Assembly (NCBI GenBank): GCA_025997715.1
Contig: BNUY01000052.1
Span: forward strand, 1-17,710
From: Spirochaetia bacterium
GTDB taxonomy: Bacteria; Spirochaetota; Spirochaetia; Treponematales; Breznakiellaceae
Length of the DNA: 17,710 bases
Direction: 5' to 3'
Positions 1 to 7,977 of the stretch are shown here, piece after piece; position 1 is the stretch's first letter; each line of letters opens with the position of its first letter. The translations under genes and the position numbers were made by a program. The notes below the pieces were generated by a model that searched no databases, was not told the DNA's origin, and was given only the letters and a program-made list of their open reading frames with translations.

Positions 1-7
1 GTTTCAT
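1..7 (-). CDS. Possible start of the next operon gene, cut by the window edge
   Basis: The TGA stop of the glycosyltransferase gene ending at base 7 overlaps an ATG at bases 7-5 (a TGATG junction). Only ATGAAAC remains in the window, so nothing can be said about the product. Stop/start overlaps like this are common in this operon, so a further translationally coupled gene beyond the left edge is plausible. Seven bases are very thin evidence. Confidence 0.25.
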
Positions 8-954
8 CAGTCGTTGTATTTGCCATTATTAATCCTATAGCCGTTTAATAGTCTGTAGAGTACTAACCAAAGATGGGTTGGAATAAGTTCAGAAAACAAA
101 TCTTTGATAGTTATTATACGCTTGTTATAGACCAGTAAATCACGTACCACATAGGAGGCGCCATGGGTACGCAGGGAAAGATTGATCGGAATATGTTCAC
201 AAATAGATTCTACATAGTGATTTTTTGTATTTGGCTGTGTTTTATAGTGTGCATCTTTAATATATTGATAACGATAAATACCGATACCGCCAAAGGCCGA
301 TAAACATTTTACAAAAGCGAATTTTTTCATCTCCTTTGAAAGGGCATCGCGATTTTGTTTCATGTCGTCCACCGTGAGTTCCATACAAATAGCCGCATCC
401 TGTGTATAAGGAATATATGCAGAATCATCATAATAACGGCACCGTATTTTCCTGCCAAATGGCGCAATGTATTTTACGCCGTTTGCAAACAAAGCAACCC
501 AGTCATCGGGCGCCGAAGTAACTGCGTCAAGTATGGTATCTTCAGAGAATTCTTCTACATCAATATCAATAACAATGATAAAATCAAAAACATCATCATG
601 ATTATGCAGATAATCCATATATATATTTCGAAATCGGCACATTTTTTCAATCCGAACTGCGCTGCTTGCAGGGTTTATCAACTTTGCCGATTTTTTGGGT
701 ATGGTATCTTCATATATATCCTTGGAAAGAATTATTACATCAGATGCGGTTTCTACCCATTGTTGTAACACCATTTTGGTATCGTCGATACTATCATTCT
801 CAACAACCACAACCGTGCTTTTGGAAAAAAAGCTGCGTAGCCGCTCGATTTTGGGTATGCTTCTCTTAAGCGGCCCTGCACAGTCACGGGCAAGTGCAAC
901 AATTGCCACTGATTTATCGAATCTGGTTTGGTTATAGACGTTTTTATTTAACAT
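7..954 (-). CDS. Glycosyltransferase, Cap59/CMT1-like (GT69-type fold)
   Basis: A 315-residue putative cytoplasmic glycosyltransferase. The N-terminal half is a Rossmann-like GT-A core: a beta strand and acidic loop around residues 48-57 (VVVENDSIDDT), a conserved RxEKMCRFRN segment at about 101-110, and an acidic IDID motif at 129-132 that would bind the metal and sugar nucleotide. The arrangement of ENDS, then RxxxxxxRN, then DxD resembles the Cap59/CMT1 alpha-1,3-mannosyltransferase family, better known from fungal capsule synthesis but also found in bacteria. That assignment is from remembered family features. No membrane segment or signal peptide is evident. The ATG lies inside the last codons of the upstream GT8-like gene (11-bp overlap), so translational coupling is likely. 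The sugar and acceptor cannot be inferred. Confidence 0.7.
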   Translation of the reverse strand: MLNKNVYNQTRFDKSVAIVALARDCAGPLKRSIPKIERLRSFFSKSTVVVVENDSIDDTKMVLQQWVETASDVIILSKDIYEDTIPKKSAKLINPASSAVRIEKMCRFRNIYMDYLHNHDDVFDFIIVIDIDVEEFSEDTILDAVTSAPDDWVALFANGVKYIAPFGRKIRCRYYDDSAYIPYTQDAAICMELTVDDMKQNRDALSKEMKKFAFVKCLSAFGGIGIYRYQYIKDAHYKTQPNTKNHYVESICEHIPINLSLRTHGASYVVRDLLVYNKRIITIKDLFSELIPTHLWLVLYRLLNGYRINNGKYND

Positions 955-1954
955 AGTTGTTTATTTCTTTTCGTACCAATAGTGTTTTTACAACCTGCGT
1001 TGTTTTTGCAATAATTGAGTCAATTGTATAAAACATATGTGTATGATTTCTTTTTAACCATAACAAGTTTGAAAATATTGAACTGTTTATTACACTAAGA
1101 ACCTGTATGTCAGAAAATATTCTGGCATTAGATTCAAATTCAGAGAACGGATTTTTTAATTTACGTAGAATAGTATCGTCTATTATACCTCTTTCCTTTA
1201 TGGAAGATAAAACTTTATTTGATGCAAGTGAATAGGGTGCAGCAAAAAGCGATAACTCCGTTGAAAAATAATGAATTATTTTTGCGTTTGCAAAATATTG
1301 CAATCCGCCATAGCCAATTTGACAATTCCATTCTCCGCCGATTATTGAAATGATATTGCCCAATTCATAATCCGCCTGATTGAAAGCCGGCTGATCCTGT
1401 GAACAACCTCTCTTTAAACCAAGAAGCCACAGCTCATGCCATTTTTTGAATAAAGCAATAGACTCCGGGCTCTCTCGGAAGTAAATTACCCCTGAATTGA
1501 AATAGGTCTGCCTTTTTTTTATAGAGGCAAAATTTAATTCGGTATTTTCCCTGATTATATGATCTTTAATACGATGATCCGGTAACATTGTATGGTTATC
1601 AAGAATTGCTCCAATTTTGATATCCGGGGGAAAATCATATTCCAGGGATACGATTATTACCGTATCGCAATCAATAAAAAGAAAGTTTCCGTCAACATAA
1701 TCGTTAATTGACGTTTTAATCCAGCGGGAAGACTCTTTTTGCGAAAACTCCTCCGGGACCGGAATGATTTTGATTTCTGAAACAACGTGTTCGTATCCTC
1801 TGCGCTTACCGGATAACACGGCTTTTGTTCTTTTATCCAGCAGTACAATAATAACCGCTTCCGGGTTATATAACCGTAAAGAAGTTACCGATAGGAAAAA
1901 TTGTTCGTAATAGAGATCGTTTTCTGAAGAGGTTAGGACATAGACGTATTTCAT
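944..1954 (-). CDS. Glycosyltransferase, GT8-like nucleotide-diphospho-sugar transferase
   Basis: A 336-residue putative retaining glycosyltransferase of the GT-A/GT8-like group. The start MKYVYVLTSS is a typical first beta strand. A DxD motif sits at about residues 95-97 (FLFIDCDT). A YFNSGVIYF segment near 151-159 matches the usual NSG strand of GT8-type enzymes, and SQDQPAFN near 186-192 matches their DQ motif. The C-terminal about 80 residues are basic and hydrophobic and may associate with the inner membrane. The gene starts 10 bp after the preceding GT2 stop, without a strong Shine-Dalgarno, and its 3' end overlaps the next gene by 11 bp. It probably adds one hexose to the surface glycan built by this locus; the donor is unknown. 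Confidence 0.75.
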   Translation of the reverse strand: MKYVYVLTSSENDLYYEQFFLSVTSLRLYNPEAVIIVLLDKRTKAVLSGKRRGYEHVVSEIKIIPVPEEFSQKESSRWIKTSINDYVDGNFLFIDCDTVIIVSLEYDFPPDIKIGAILDNHTMLPDHRIKDHIIRENTELNFASIKKRQTYFNSGVIYFRESPESIALFKKWHELWLLGLKRGCSQDQPAFNQADYELGNIISIIGGEWNCQIGYGGLQYFANAKIIHYFSTELSLFAAPYSLASNKVLSSIKERGIIDDTILRKLKNPFSEFESNARIFSDIQVLSVINSSIFSNLLWLKRNHTHMFYTIDSIIAKTTQVVKTLLVRKEINNYVK

Positions 1955-1964
1955 GTTTTCTAAT

Positions 1965-2873
1965 TCAAATCATCCCGGTTGACATTTTTTTAGGATAATA
2001 TATTTTGGGAAAGAAAACAAATGAAGCGAATAGTGATTTTATTAGTATGTATAATCTTCTGAAATCAAACCGCAACAATATTTTTAAAAACCGTAATATA
2101 TACATGAAGATATGTTTTATGCGCTGCAAGACAGTTCCATGTTTAAAGACAGTAAATAGCTCATTCCTGAACATATAAAAATATTTATTTAAACGCGCTG
2201 GATCCATCTCTTTTTCAAATTCAAGATAATATTGTTGTTCTCGCCGATGTACAACGACGCTATTGAATGCAAGAAACGATATCTTTTTATTTGAAATTCT
2301 TGTGGTATATTCAATATCATCACCCCAAATAATAAATTCTTTATATGGCAAACCCAGTTCGGTAATATTTTTCATCGGAATGAGAATAGAAACAAAAGTT
2401 GCCGAGAGTACCCGTATCAAATCATGTTCAATTTCAGCAAGCCAATTAGGGTATCCGCTTACAGACGGCCGTGTGTCTACAGTTGGTACATTCATTGGTT
2501 CATTATCAATGCCTATCACTTTACTGCACACATATCCAAAATCGATAATATTCAGATCATTTATTTTCATTAATTCTTCGAGTGCGTTTGTGTAACAAAA
2601 AACGTCATCATCCATTAACCAACAGTATTGATACCCGTTTTCTGCTGCATGTTTCATTCCGGTAAAAAATCCACCTGCACCGCCACAGTTTTCTTGCGTA
2701 ATAGTAATAACATCACTCTGCTTTTTTAGCCATTCTTCTGTTCCGTCAATAGAAGCATTATTCACCACAATGATTTGAAAGTCCTGCACAGTTTGTTCTC
2801 TGATGCTTTCGATTAAACCCTTGAGAAGACTGATGCGATTATAAGTTGTTATCACTACAGCAATTGTTTTCAT
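1965..2873 (-). CDS. GT2 glycosyltransferase of galactofuranosyl/rhamnosyl type
   Basis: A 302-residue inverting GT2 enzyme. The nucleotide-binding start VVITTYNR is at residues 6-13, VVNNASIDGT at 36-45, a GGAGGFFTGM loop at 64-73, the WLMDDD acidic triad at 85-90, and WGDDIEYTTR at 183-192, where the aspartates probably include the catalytic base. GGAGG followed by DDD and W(S/G)DD(T/I)EYTxR is the layout of the rhamnosyl and galactofuranosyl (GlfT-like) GT2 subgroup, and a glf gene lies upstream in the same operon. Transfer of galactofuranose is therefore a reasonable inference but not proven. The C-terminal 60 residues are hydrophobic and aromatic, suggesting peripheral membrane binding. 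The ATG directly follows the TAG of the upstream gene with no spacer. It is paralogous to the GT2 at 7084-7977. Confidence 0.85.
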   Translation of the reverse strand: MKTIAVVITTYNRISLLKGLIESIREQTVQDFQIIVVNNASIDGTEEWLKKQSDVITITQENCGGAGGFFTGMKHAAENGYQYCWLMDDDVFCYTNALEELMKINDLNIIDFGYVCSKVIGIDNEPMNVPTVDTRPSVSGYPNWLAEIEHDLIRVLSATFVSILIPMKNITELGLPYKEFIIWGDDIEYTTRISNKKISFLAFNSVVVHRREQQYYLEFEKEMDPARLNKYFYMFRNELFTVFKHGTVLQRIKHIFMYILRFLKILLRFDFRRLYILIKSLFASFVFFPKIYYPKKMSTGMI

Positions 2874-3881
2874 CTATTTCCGAGATAGAGATGGCGTTCC
2901 TACTATTTTTTTTATCCTTTCATACAAAACCTGCGTACACGGATTATGCACAAGAAAAAACAGAAAATGGGGAAGTTTGAGAAAAAGCCGATACTTTATT
3001 TGGAGTGAGGCAGAACAAGATATAAGTGCATTTTTGTGTTCTCTGGTAAAGCTGTCCATTTTTTTATTATTTCCCCGAATCAAAAATGGATAATTATAGT
3101 AAATGTACACAATAGTGGTAAGCATTCCTTGCAGTAACATGGTTGTGTTGACTGTCGCCGTATCTTTTAATTCGTTATAACGAAAGGATGCTGCTTCAAA
3201 ACGTTCCATATCGTTTTTTATTTTTTTTGTATTGGCGATTGAACCTATTCGATGAAAATAATAATATTTATACACCCCGGCAATTGAAATTAAAGCTGCT
3301 TCTTGAAATAATTTATACATAGTATATATATCTTCAAAAGTCTTGCCGACCGGAAATATATGTTTTTTAAATAGTTCTTTCGTATATATCTTGTTCCACG
3401 CATAATTGTGTATCTTGTCGCTCACTAATAAATTAAGTCCCGCTTCTGCTGTCAGCACCGTGTCCTTGTCGTACAATCCGTCTCTCGTGTTTTTTCTGTA
3501 CGTATTATTCCGCACATCGTAAAACCCGCACGCTACAATATCCGCCCCGGTTTTGACGTGATTATCAATCAAAACTTCATACATATCCAATGCGAGCCAG
3601 TCATCAGAATCCACAAATCCGATCAAATCCCCTTTTGCAACTGCTAATCCCGCATTACGCGCATCGGACAGGCCTCCGTTTTGTTTGTGTATAACAGTAA
3701 TCCGGTCATCTTTTTTCGCATATTCATCACAAATCGCATCGCTTCCATCGGTGGAACCATCATCAACAACAATAATATCCAGATTACGATATGTTTGGTG
3801 TATAATACTTTCAATGCACCGTTCAAGATACGGTTTCACGTTATAAACAGGAACAATGACGCTCAGTAATATTTCGTTCAT
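2874..3881 (-). CDS. GT2 glycosyltransferase (family A)
   Basis: A 335-residue GT2 enzyme. Residues 7-14 (SVIVPVYN), 36-47 (IIVVDDGSTDGS), the NGGLSDARNAGL loop near 68-79 and DSDD at 91-94 form a complete GT-A catalytic core. A later segment YAWNKIYTKELF and an FEDIYTMYKLF segment supply the acidic residue typical of capsule and LPS GT2 enzymes. The C-terminal third is hydrophobic and aromatic with a basic end, fitting action at the inner face of the cytoplasmic membrane on a lipid-linked acceptor. The start codon overlaps the TGA of the upstream AAA-ATPase gene (ATGA), and the stop abuts the ATG of the next GT2. The sugar specificity cannot be read from sequence. Confidence 0.85.
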   Translation of the reverse strand: MNEILLSVIVPVYNVKPYLERCIESIIHQTYRNLDIIVVDDGSTDGSDAICDEYAKKDDRITVIHKQNGGLSDARNAGLAVAKGDLIGFVDSDDWLALDMYEVLIDNHVKTGADIVACGFYDVRNNTYRKNTRDGLYDKDTVLTAEAGLNLLVSDKIHNYAWNKIYTKELFKKHIFPVGKTFEDIYTMYKLFQEAALISIAGVYKYYYFHRIGSIANTKKIKNDMERFEAASFRYNELKDTATVNTTMLLQGMLTTIVYIYYNYPFLIRGNNKKMDSFTREHKNALISCSASLQIKYRLFLKLPHFLFFLVHNPCTQVLYERIKKIVGTPSLSRK

Positions 3882-5470
3882 AACAAAACGACAGTAATAT
3901 CCGCTTCCTTCTGCCAGCCAAGCCGCTGGTCCCAGTTCTTTTGTTTAGTCTCGCTTCGGCGGTCGAAGATAACGAGGTAGGCAGGGGCTTCCGGCGCTTT
4001 TGTGTTACGGTATGCGGCGGTTTGCTGTATACCTTTGGCCTTAATACTATCCGGCGATTGCTTTTCGTGTATCAGTTTTATCTCTATGATATACTTATTT
4101 GTATTATATTCAACAAATAAATCCATACGTCCCCGCCCGGCGGCATATTCGCGTTCTATTCTACCGCCGCCATTTAACACACGCTGCAAGAACGCCATCA
4201 ACAAAAGATGCGGGAATGCCCCGGTATAATCGGATTTTTCTTCCCATATTTCGGAATTCTCACGCCAGAATTCTTGAAACTCATGCAGAAGAGAATCCAT
4301 ATCCAGTGAGCCGTCCGCCGTTTCCCATTGCCATTCAGGTTCGGGAATCATCGTTTGAATGCCAAAAGTTACTTGACGGGCAAGTGTTTCACGGTAAATG
4401 GGATTCGATATTGTCGGAGTTCCTTTTTCCAGTCTCACAAGCCCTAAATCCATACAGAAACGAAACATTTCACTTTCGGCAAGGTTCAAGTCAAGGCCGC
4501 CGGTCAAAAGTGTTTCCATCATCGAGCGAATACCCGGCTCACGTAATCGGACAGCGAGCGAATCAAGATGAGTCTCTCGAGCAAGTATCATTTGCTCCCG
4601 CGCTGTTTTGATGTGTTCCAGCGTTACCATACCGTAATCATCAGAGCGTAATATGCGCATTGTCGCGCGCTCGAAAAGCGAATTAACAATCCACGGTTGG
4701 CCCTGCGATTGCTCCCATATATATTCAAGCGCGTCCACAGCAATTTGCTGTCCTGTTTCTGCTGTGCGCTGCGCAAAAAGTGCGGCCACCTCTTCTTGAT
4801 TAAAATTACCCAGCAGTACAGAATCTTCTTTTATATTAAATGGTGAACCCGGATTCGGGGCGATGCCGTCCTTTGCTTTTGTAATATAGTCTTTTAAATC
4901 CCGCATTCCCACAAGCGCTATTGATACCGGAAAGCTTCCGATCCCCCGAATTGCAAAACCGTTACGCAGTTGACGCAGGAAACTTATAAGTGCATCGCCT
5001 GTTAATACATCTACTTCATCAAACAATAACACCAGTGACTTTGGAGCAACTTTCTTTGCCCAATTCGTAAGTATATTACTTAACATACTTGGAGGATTGT
5101 TTGTACTCAAATCCGGCGGATCAAGTTTGTAATAAAGCGCCTGTTCTGTAATGGCATCACACACGTTTGGCATACACCTTTCAATTTCAGGGAGGCTTTG
5201 GCATCTTTCAAGGCTTACGTAGCACGAAATCACCTCGTCGCCTGAGTTTATCTGCCGCATCCAATGCTGCAAAAACGTTGTCTTTCCCGTTTGGCGCGGG
5301 GCGTGAAGCACCCAATAAAGTTTGTCGCCGATATACCGGTCAAGCTGCGCCCCGACAAGCCGGTCTTCCGGCGGCAGCATATAGTGATCCCACGGGTTGC
5401 AGGGGCCGGTGGTATTAAAAAAACGTACCGGACGTTTTGGTTGGGTGTTGATGTAATTGGGTGTATTCAT
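3878..5470 (-). CDS. AAA-type ATPase with C-terminal PD-(D/E)XK nuclease-like domain
   Basis: A 530-residue protein of unknown cellular role. After a proline- and aromatic-rich N-terminus that fits an AAA-family leader, Walker A is at residues 57-65 (APRQTGKTT) and Walker B at 146-154 (LVLLFDEVD). A helical, winged-helix-like stretch follows. The C-terminal about 110 residues carry GRMDL (D450) and YIIEIKL (E463, K465), the pattern of a PD-(D/E)XK nuclease fold, followed by a QQTAAYR helix and a YLVIFD strand. It is soluble, with no signal peptide. It is a different family from the DUF1703 ATPases upstream in this window. A good Shine-Dalgarno (AAGGAAAC) precedes the ATG, and the 3' end overlaps the next glycosyltransferase by 4 bp, so it is embedded in the sugar operon. 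Function could be DNA transactions, regulation or selfish maintenance; nothing here decides. Confidence 0.8.
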   Translation of the reverse strand: MNTPNYINTQPKRPVRFFNTTGPCNPWDHYMLPPEDRLVGAQLDRYIGDKLYWVLHAPRQTGKTTFLQHWMRQINSGDEVISCYVSLERCQSLPEIERCMPNVCDAITEQALYYKLDPPDLSTNNPPSMLSNILTNWAKKVAPKSLVLLFDEVDVLTGDALISFLRQLRNGFAIRGIGSFPVSIALVGMRDLKDYITKAKDGIAPNPGSPFNIKEDSVLLGNFNQEEVAALFAQRTAETGQQIAVDALEYIWEQSQGQPWIVNSLFERATMRILRSDDYGMVTLEHIKTAREQMILARETHLDSLAVRLREPGIRSMMETLLTGGLDLNLAESEMFRFCMDLGLVRLEKGTPTISNPIYRETLARQVTFGIQTMIPEPEWQWETADGSLDMDSLLHEFQEFWRENSEIWEEKSDYTGAFPHLLLMAFLQRVLNGGGRIEREYAAGRGRMDLFVEYNTNKYIIEIKLIHEKQSPDSIKAKGIQQTAAYRNTKAPEAPAYLVIFDRRSETKQKNWDQRLGWQKEADITVVLL

Positions 5471-5490
5471 GTTTCCTTATACTTCTTAAA

Positions 5491-5562
5491 TTATTTGTTG
5501 AGCGGAAAGATCTGCGCGAGCACTGCGGCGACACACTCCTGCAACCACATTGACCCTACCCA
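5491..5562 (-). pseudogene. 5' stub of a decayed GT2 glycosyltransferase gene
   Basis: This short gap is not random. Read on the minus strand it contains LQECVAAVLAQIFPLNK and then a stop, which matches residues 17-33 of the intact GT2 at 7084-7977 (LQECIAAVLIQTFPLNK) with three differences. Just upstream, bases 5545-5562 align with the first six or seven codons of that gene, with its ATG reading GGG or GGT here. About ten codons between the two blocks (the TYNR region) are missing. Beyond LNK a one-base loss creates TAA, and the match fades about 8 bp later, just before the Shine-Dalgarno of the AAA-ATPase gene. The upstream AlbA gene's TAG stop lies inside this remnant. Only the N-terminal piece of the lost gene remains. 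Confidence 0.75.
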
Positions 5563-7052
5563 CTAATTGTATCCTCGTGTATCAAACGATATTCCCTGTT
5601 TTTGTTCGCCCCCCTTGCTTCTAAAACATTTATATCAGAAAGCCGCTTTAGATAGCGCCGGACAGCAGCAGGCGATTTATCTGATAACCCGTTTACAAGC
5701 GTTGTATTAATCCACTCATGCTTTGCAAAAAGCGGTAAAATACTTTCCAAAAACGCGATTTCAGAAATGGTTAATTTAGAATTTGCCCGTTCCATCATTT
5801 TATCGCTCATTCCCGGTGTTTTATCGCTCATTCCTGCTGTTTTATCGCTCATTCCTGCTTGATAATCCGTTTCGTCAATCGCTGAAAGAAGGGGAATAAT
5901 AGTCCTGAACACATCGCCTTCGATCAATTCCGGATCGCTGCCGGAATATATCTGTGTGTATTTATAAAGGTTACGGACACCTGATCCCAGTTGATCGGCT
6001 CTACCGATGTTGACAAAAAAGCGTGCCAAAAGTGGATTTTTGGGCCGGGGTGTGAAATTATCAGGATCAATTCGCCCTTGCGCATAGGCCCGATTTCAAT
6101 TTTCCGCATACATACGTTCATTTTCGAGTACAATTTTTGCAGGGAAAGTACTTGTATATTCGCGGTGGACTAAAATATTGCTGACGACTTCACGGGCAAT
6201 CCATGACCGAACGCTCACCCGTTGGTCTCCCATCAAAAAAAACTTATCCATAGTGTGTTTGGCGATAAAGTCCATCAGCAAATCATAGGCTTCTATCAAA
6301 TTTGTTTCGACCATTAACCGATCATCGTACCGGTCAAGATTTTTACGGCGTACGATGGCATCGGTCAAATATCCCGGCGCACAGGAGCGAAGGACTTCAT
6401 CCCGTCCGAAAAGTAGAATAGCCGCCAGGTTAAACCCCTTTTTGCCGGTACGCTTATCTTCCTCATAAAGCCCGGCGCTGCGCAACAGTTCCCTGTCGGA
6501 CATATCTTTCCACGGATGATTACGGTCGATGTTGACTGCTATCTGCTTAACCCGAGGCATTAAATCGAGGCGCAAATCTTTTTCGGTCGCATAAGGAAAT
6601 ACCTCCCGTTCAGTAAACAGAGAAGATTTACGGCTATACATATTTGCGACTAAATCGGTCGATTTCGTGATTTCAAAATCGCCATCCCCGTTGCGGTCAT
6701 ATATTTTCCCCGAGCACAGTTCCACCTGTGACCCGACCGGCACGTAGACATACAAAACGATTTTGCCGTCAACTTCTATTTCCTCTAATGCAAGAAACAA
6801 CGAAGGTGAAATCTTTTGCGGATTGTTGAGCATATTGACAAAGTTTTTCTTGATACCGGCGACAGATTCCCGATTGATGCCCCGCACGGTGCGGTTATCA
6901 TCAATGCCAAGCAGAATATAGCCGCCGTACCGGTTGGAAAAGGAGCAAATAGTTTCAAACACGCTATTGTTCAGCCCATTGCTGCATTCTTTGTATTCAA
7001 CCGTCCAGCCTTCGTCTTCAGCCAGCAGTTTTTTTAGTTTTTCTAATGTCAA
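5556..7052 (-). pseudogene. AlbA_2 (Schlafen-like)/HATPase_c_4 ATP-binding protein, interrupted by an in-frame TGA
   Basis: One reading frame of 498 codons is split by a single TGA at 6098-6096, after residue 318. Upstream is an AlbA_2 domain (YKECSN at 20-25, SFSNRYGGYILLGIDD at 38-53) and an ATPase-like segment ending REVVSNILVHREY. After the stop the same frame goes on as NRAYAQGRIDPDNF, PKNPLLARFF and RADQLGSGVRNLYKY, the normal continuation of this family, then three AGMSDKT-type repeats and a winged helix (about SAAVRRYLKRLSDINVLE-like) at the C-terminus. The TGA occupies a position where I would expect tryptophan, so a single TGG-to-TGA change explains it. The start is TTG, directly preceded by an in-frame ATA and TAA, with GAGAGAGA as Shine-Dalgarno. 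In related proteins the role is unclear; transcriptional regulation is often guessed. Either a nonsense pseudogene or a sequencing error; the N-terminal 318 residues could still be made. Confidence 0.8.
5800..5862 (-). repeat. Three tandem 21-bp repeats in the AlbA gene
   Basis: Three consecutive 21-bp units (5800-5820, 5821-5841, 5842-5862) encode the heptads AGMSDKT, AGMSDKT and PGMSDKM in the linker between the ATPase-like and winged-helix parts of the interrupted AlbA gene. The unit is a multiple of three, so gain or loss of copies keeps the frame. A weaker echo, GLSDKSP, appears later in the protein. Such MSDK linkers vary in copy number among related proteins from memory. Confidence 0.85.
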
Positions 7053-7083
7053 ATATTTATTCTCTCTCTCACAGGCATAAAAG

Positions 7084-7977
7084 TTACCGTTCTATTTTAG
7101 GATAAAAGAAAAATCCGGCGAGCATTCCTTTGAACACTATTGATAGCAACTTGAAACGCTCGCCTTTATTTTTTAAACATTGCTTCGAATTGATAATAAA
7201 TGTTTTTATAAACATATATAGATATTTAAGCGAAAATGGAAATTCTCCCCGCAGAAGATATATTTTATTTCGCTGGTCATAATAAAATTTCCAAAATATG
7301 TCCGGCGTAGCGTCCGGTATTTGAGGGATAAAGTTCCGTACGGTTTTATGAATAACGATGCTGTCGATAACCATAAGGCCAAAAAATTCGGCATTGGTTA
7401 TCCGCAGGGTGTACTCGGTGTCATCGCTCCAAATAAAGAAATCAGCAATAGGAAAACCGACTGCGGCAATAACAGATTGTTTTATCAGGCAAGACACAAA
7501 TGAACCTGATTTACATAATAGTATTCCGTCATCAATATACTCACAAAAAACAAAGCCATGTATATTTTTTGGAACGTGCGTATTCATTTTATGCACCGTT
7601 CCATCCGTCCACAGCACACGACTGCACAAGAATCCGGTATTCGGTACAATCGAAGACCTGTACATCAGTTTTTCCAAGGTATCGGGATTGGGAATCGTGT
7701 CGTCATCCATGAGCCACGTCCAATCGGCGCCGATGTCAACCGATTTTTTCATGCCTGCATTGAATCCACCTGCGCCGCCAGTGTTTTTTTTTTGATTGAT
7801 TATCACAAAATTGGAAGCGGGTAGGGTGGCGAGGTAATCTTTTGTGCCGTCGGTTGAAGCATTGTTTACAATAATTATTTTATTGAGCGGAAATGTCTGT
7901 ATAAGTACTGCCGCAATACATTCCTGCAAGAGCGCGAGTCTGTTATACGTAACGATAACCGTGTTGACGCTATCCAT
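7084..7977 (-). CDS. GT2 glycosyltransferase, probable galactofuranosyltransferase
   Basis: A 297-residue inverting GT2 enzyme. Key segments are TVIVTYNR at residues 6-13, IIVNNASTDGT at 35-45, NTGGAGGFNAGM at 65-76, WLMDDD near 88-93 and WSDDTEYTLR near 180-189. This is the galactofuranosyl/rhamnosyl subgroup. Its ATG lies within the end of glf (8-bp overlap), so Glf, which makes UDP-Galf, and this transferase are probably translated together; that makes galactofuranose the best guess for the donor. The C-terminal 60 residues are rich in aromatic and basic residues (KYLYMFIKTF, GMLAGFFFYPK), suggesting membrane association. A run of ten A residues (minus strand) falls in codons 62-65. A decayed sister copy lies at 5491-5562. 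Confidence 0.88.
   Translation of the reverse strand: MDSVNTVIVTYNRLALLQECIAAVLIQTFPLNKIIIVNNASTDGTKDYLATLPASNFVIINQKKNTGGAGGFNAGMKKSVDIGADWTWLMDDDTIPNPDTLEKLMYRSSIVPNTGFLCSRVLWTDGTVHKMNTHVPKNIHGFVFCEYIDDGILLCKSGSFVSCLIKQSVIAAVGFPIADFFIWSDDTEYTLRITNAEFFGLMVIDSIVIHKTVRNFIPQIPDATPDIFWKFYYDQRNKIYLLRGEFPFSLKYLYMFIKTFIINSKQCLKNKGERFKLLSIVFKGMLAGFFFYPKIER
7784..7793 (-). repeat. A10 homopolymer in the GT2 coding sequence
   Basis: Ten consecutive A residues on the coding strand span codons Q62-N65 of the GT2 gene. Slippage by one base would truncate the protein before its DDD motif. Runs of nine also occur in the next two genes upstream (9213-9221 and 10351-10359). The run is seen directly; a switching role is only a possibility. 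Confidence 0.7.

Noticed and set aside
355..937. Plus-strand open frames opposite the first glycosyltransferase, and similar plus-strand frames elsewhere
   Set aside because: They lie opposite genes with clear motifs, have no family features or ribosome sites and show low-complexity composition typical of antisense shadows.
6096..6098. TGA read as tryptophan by an alternative genetic code
   Set aside because: Intact genes in the window end in TGA (for example those ending at 7 and 1965) and use TGG for conserved tryptophans, so the standard code applies.
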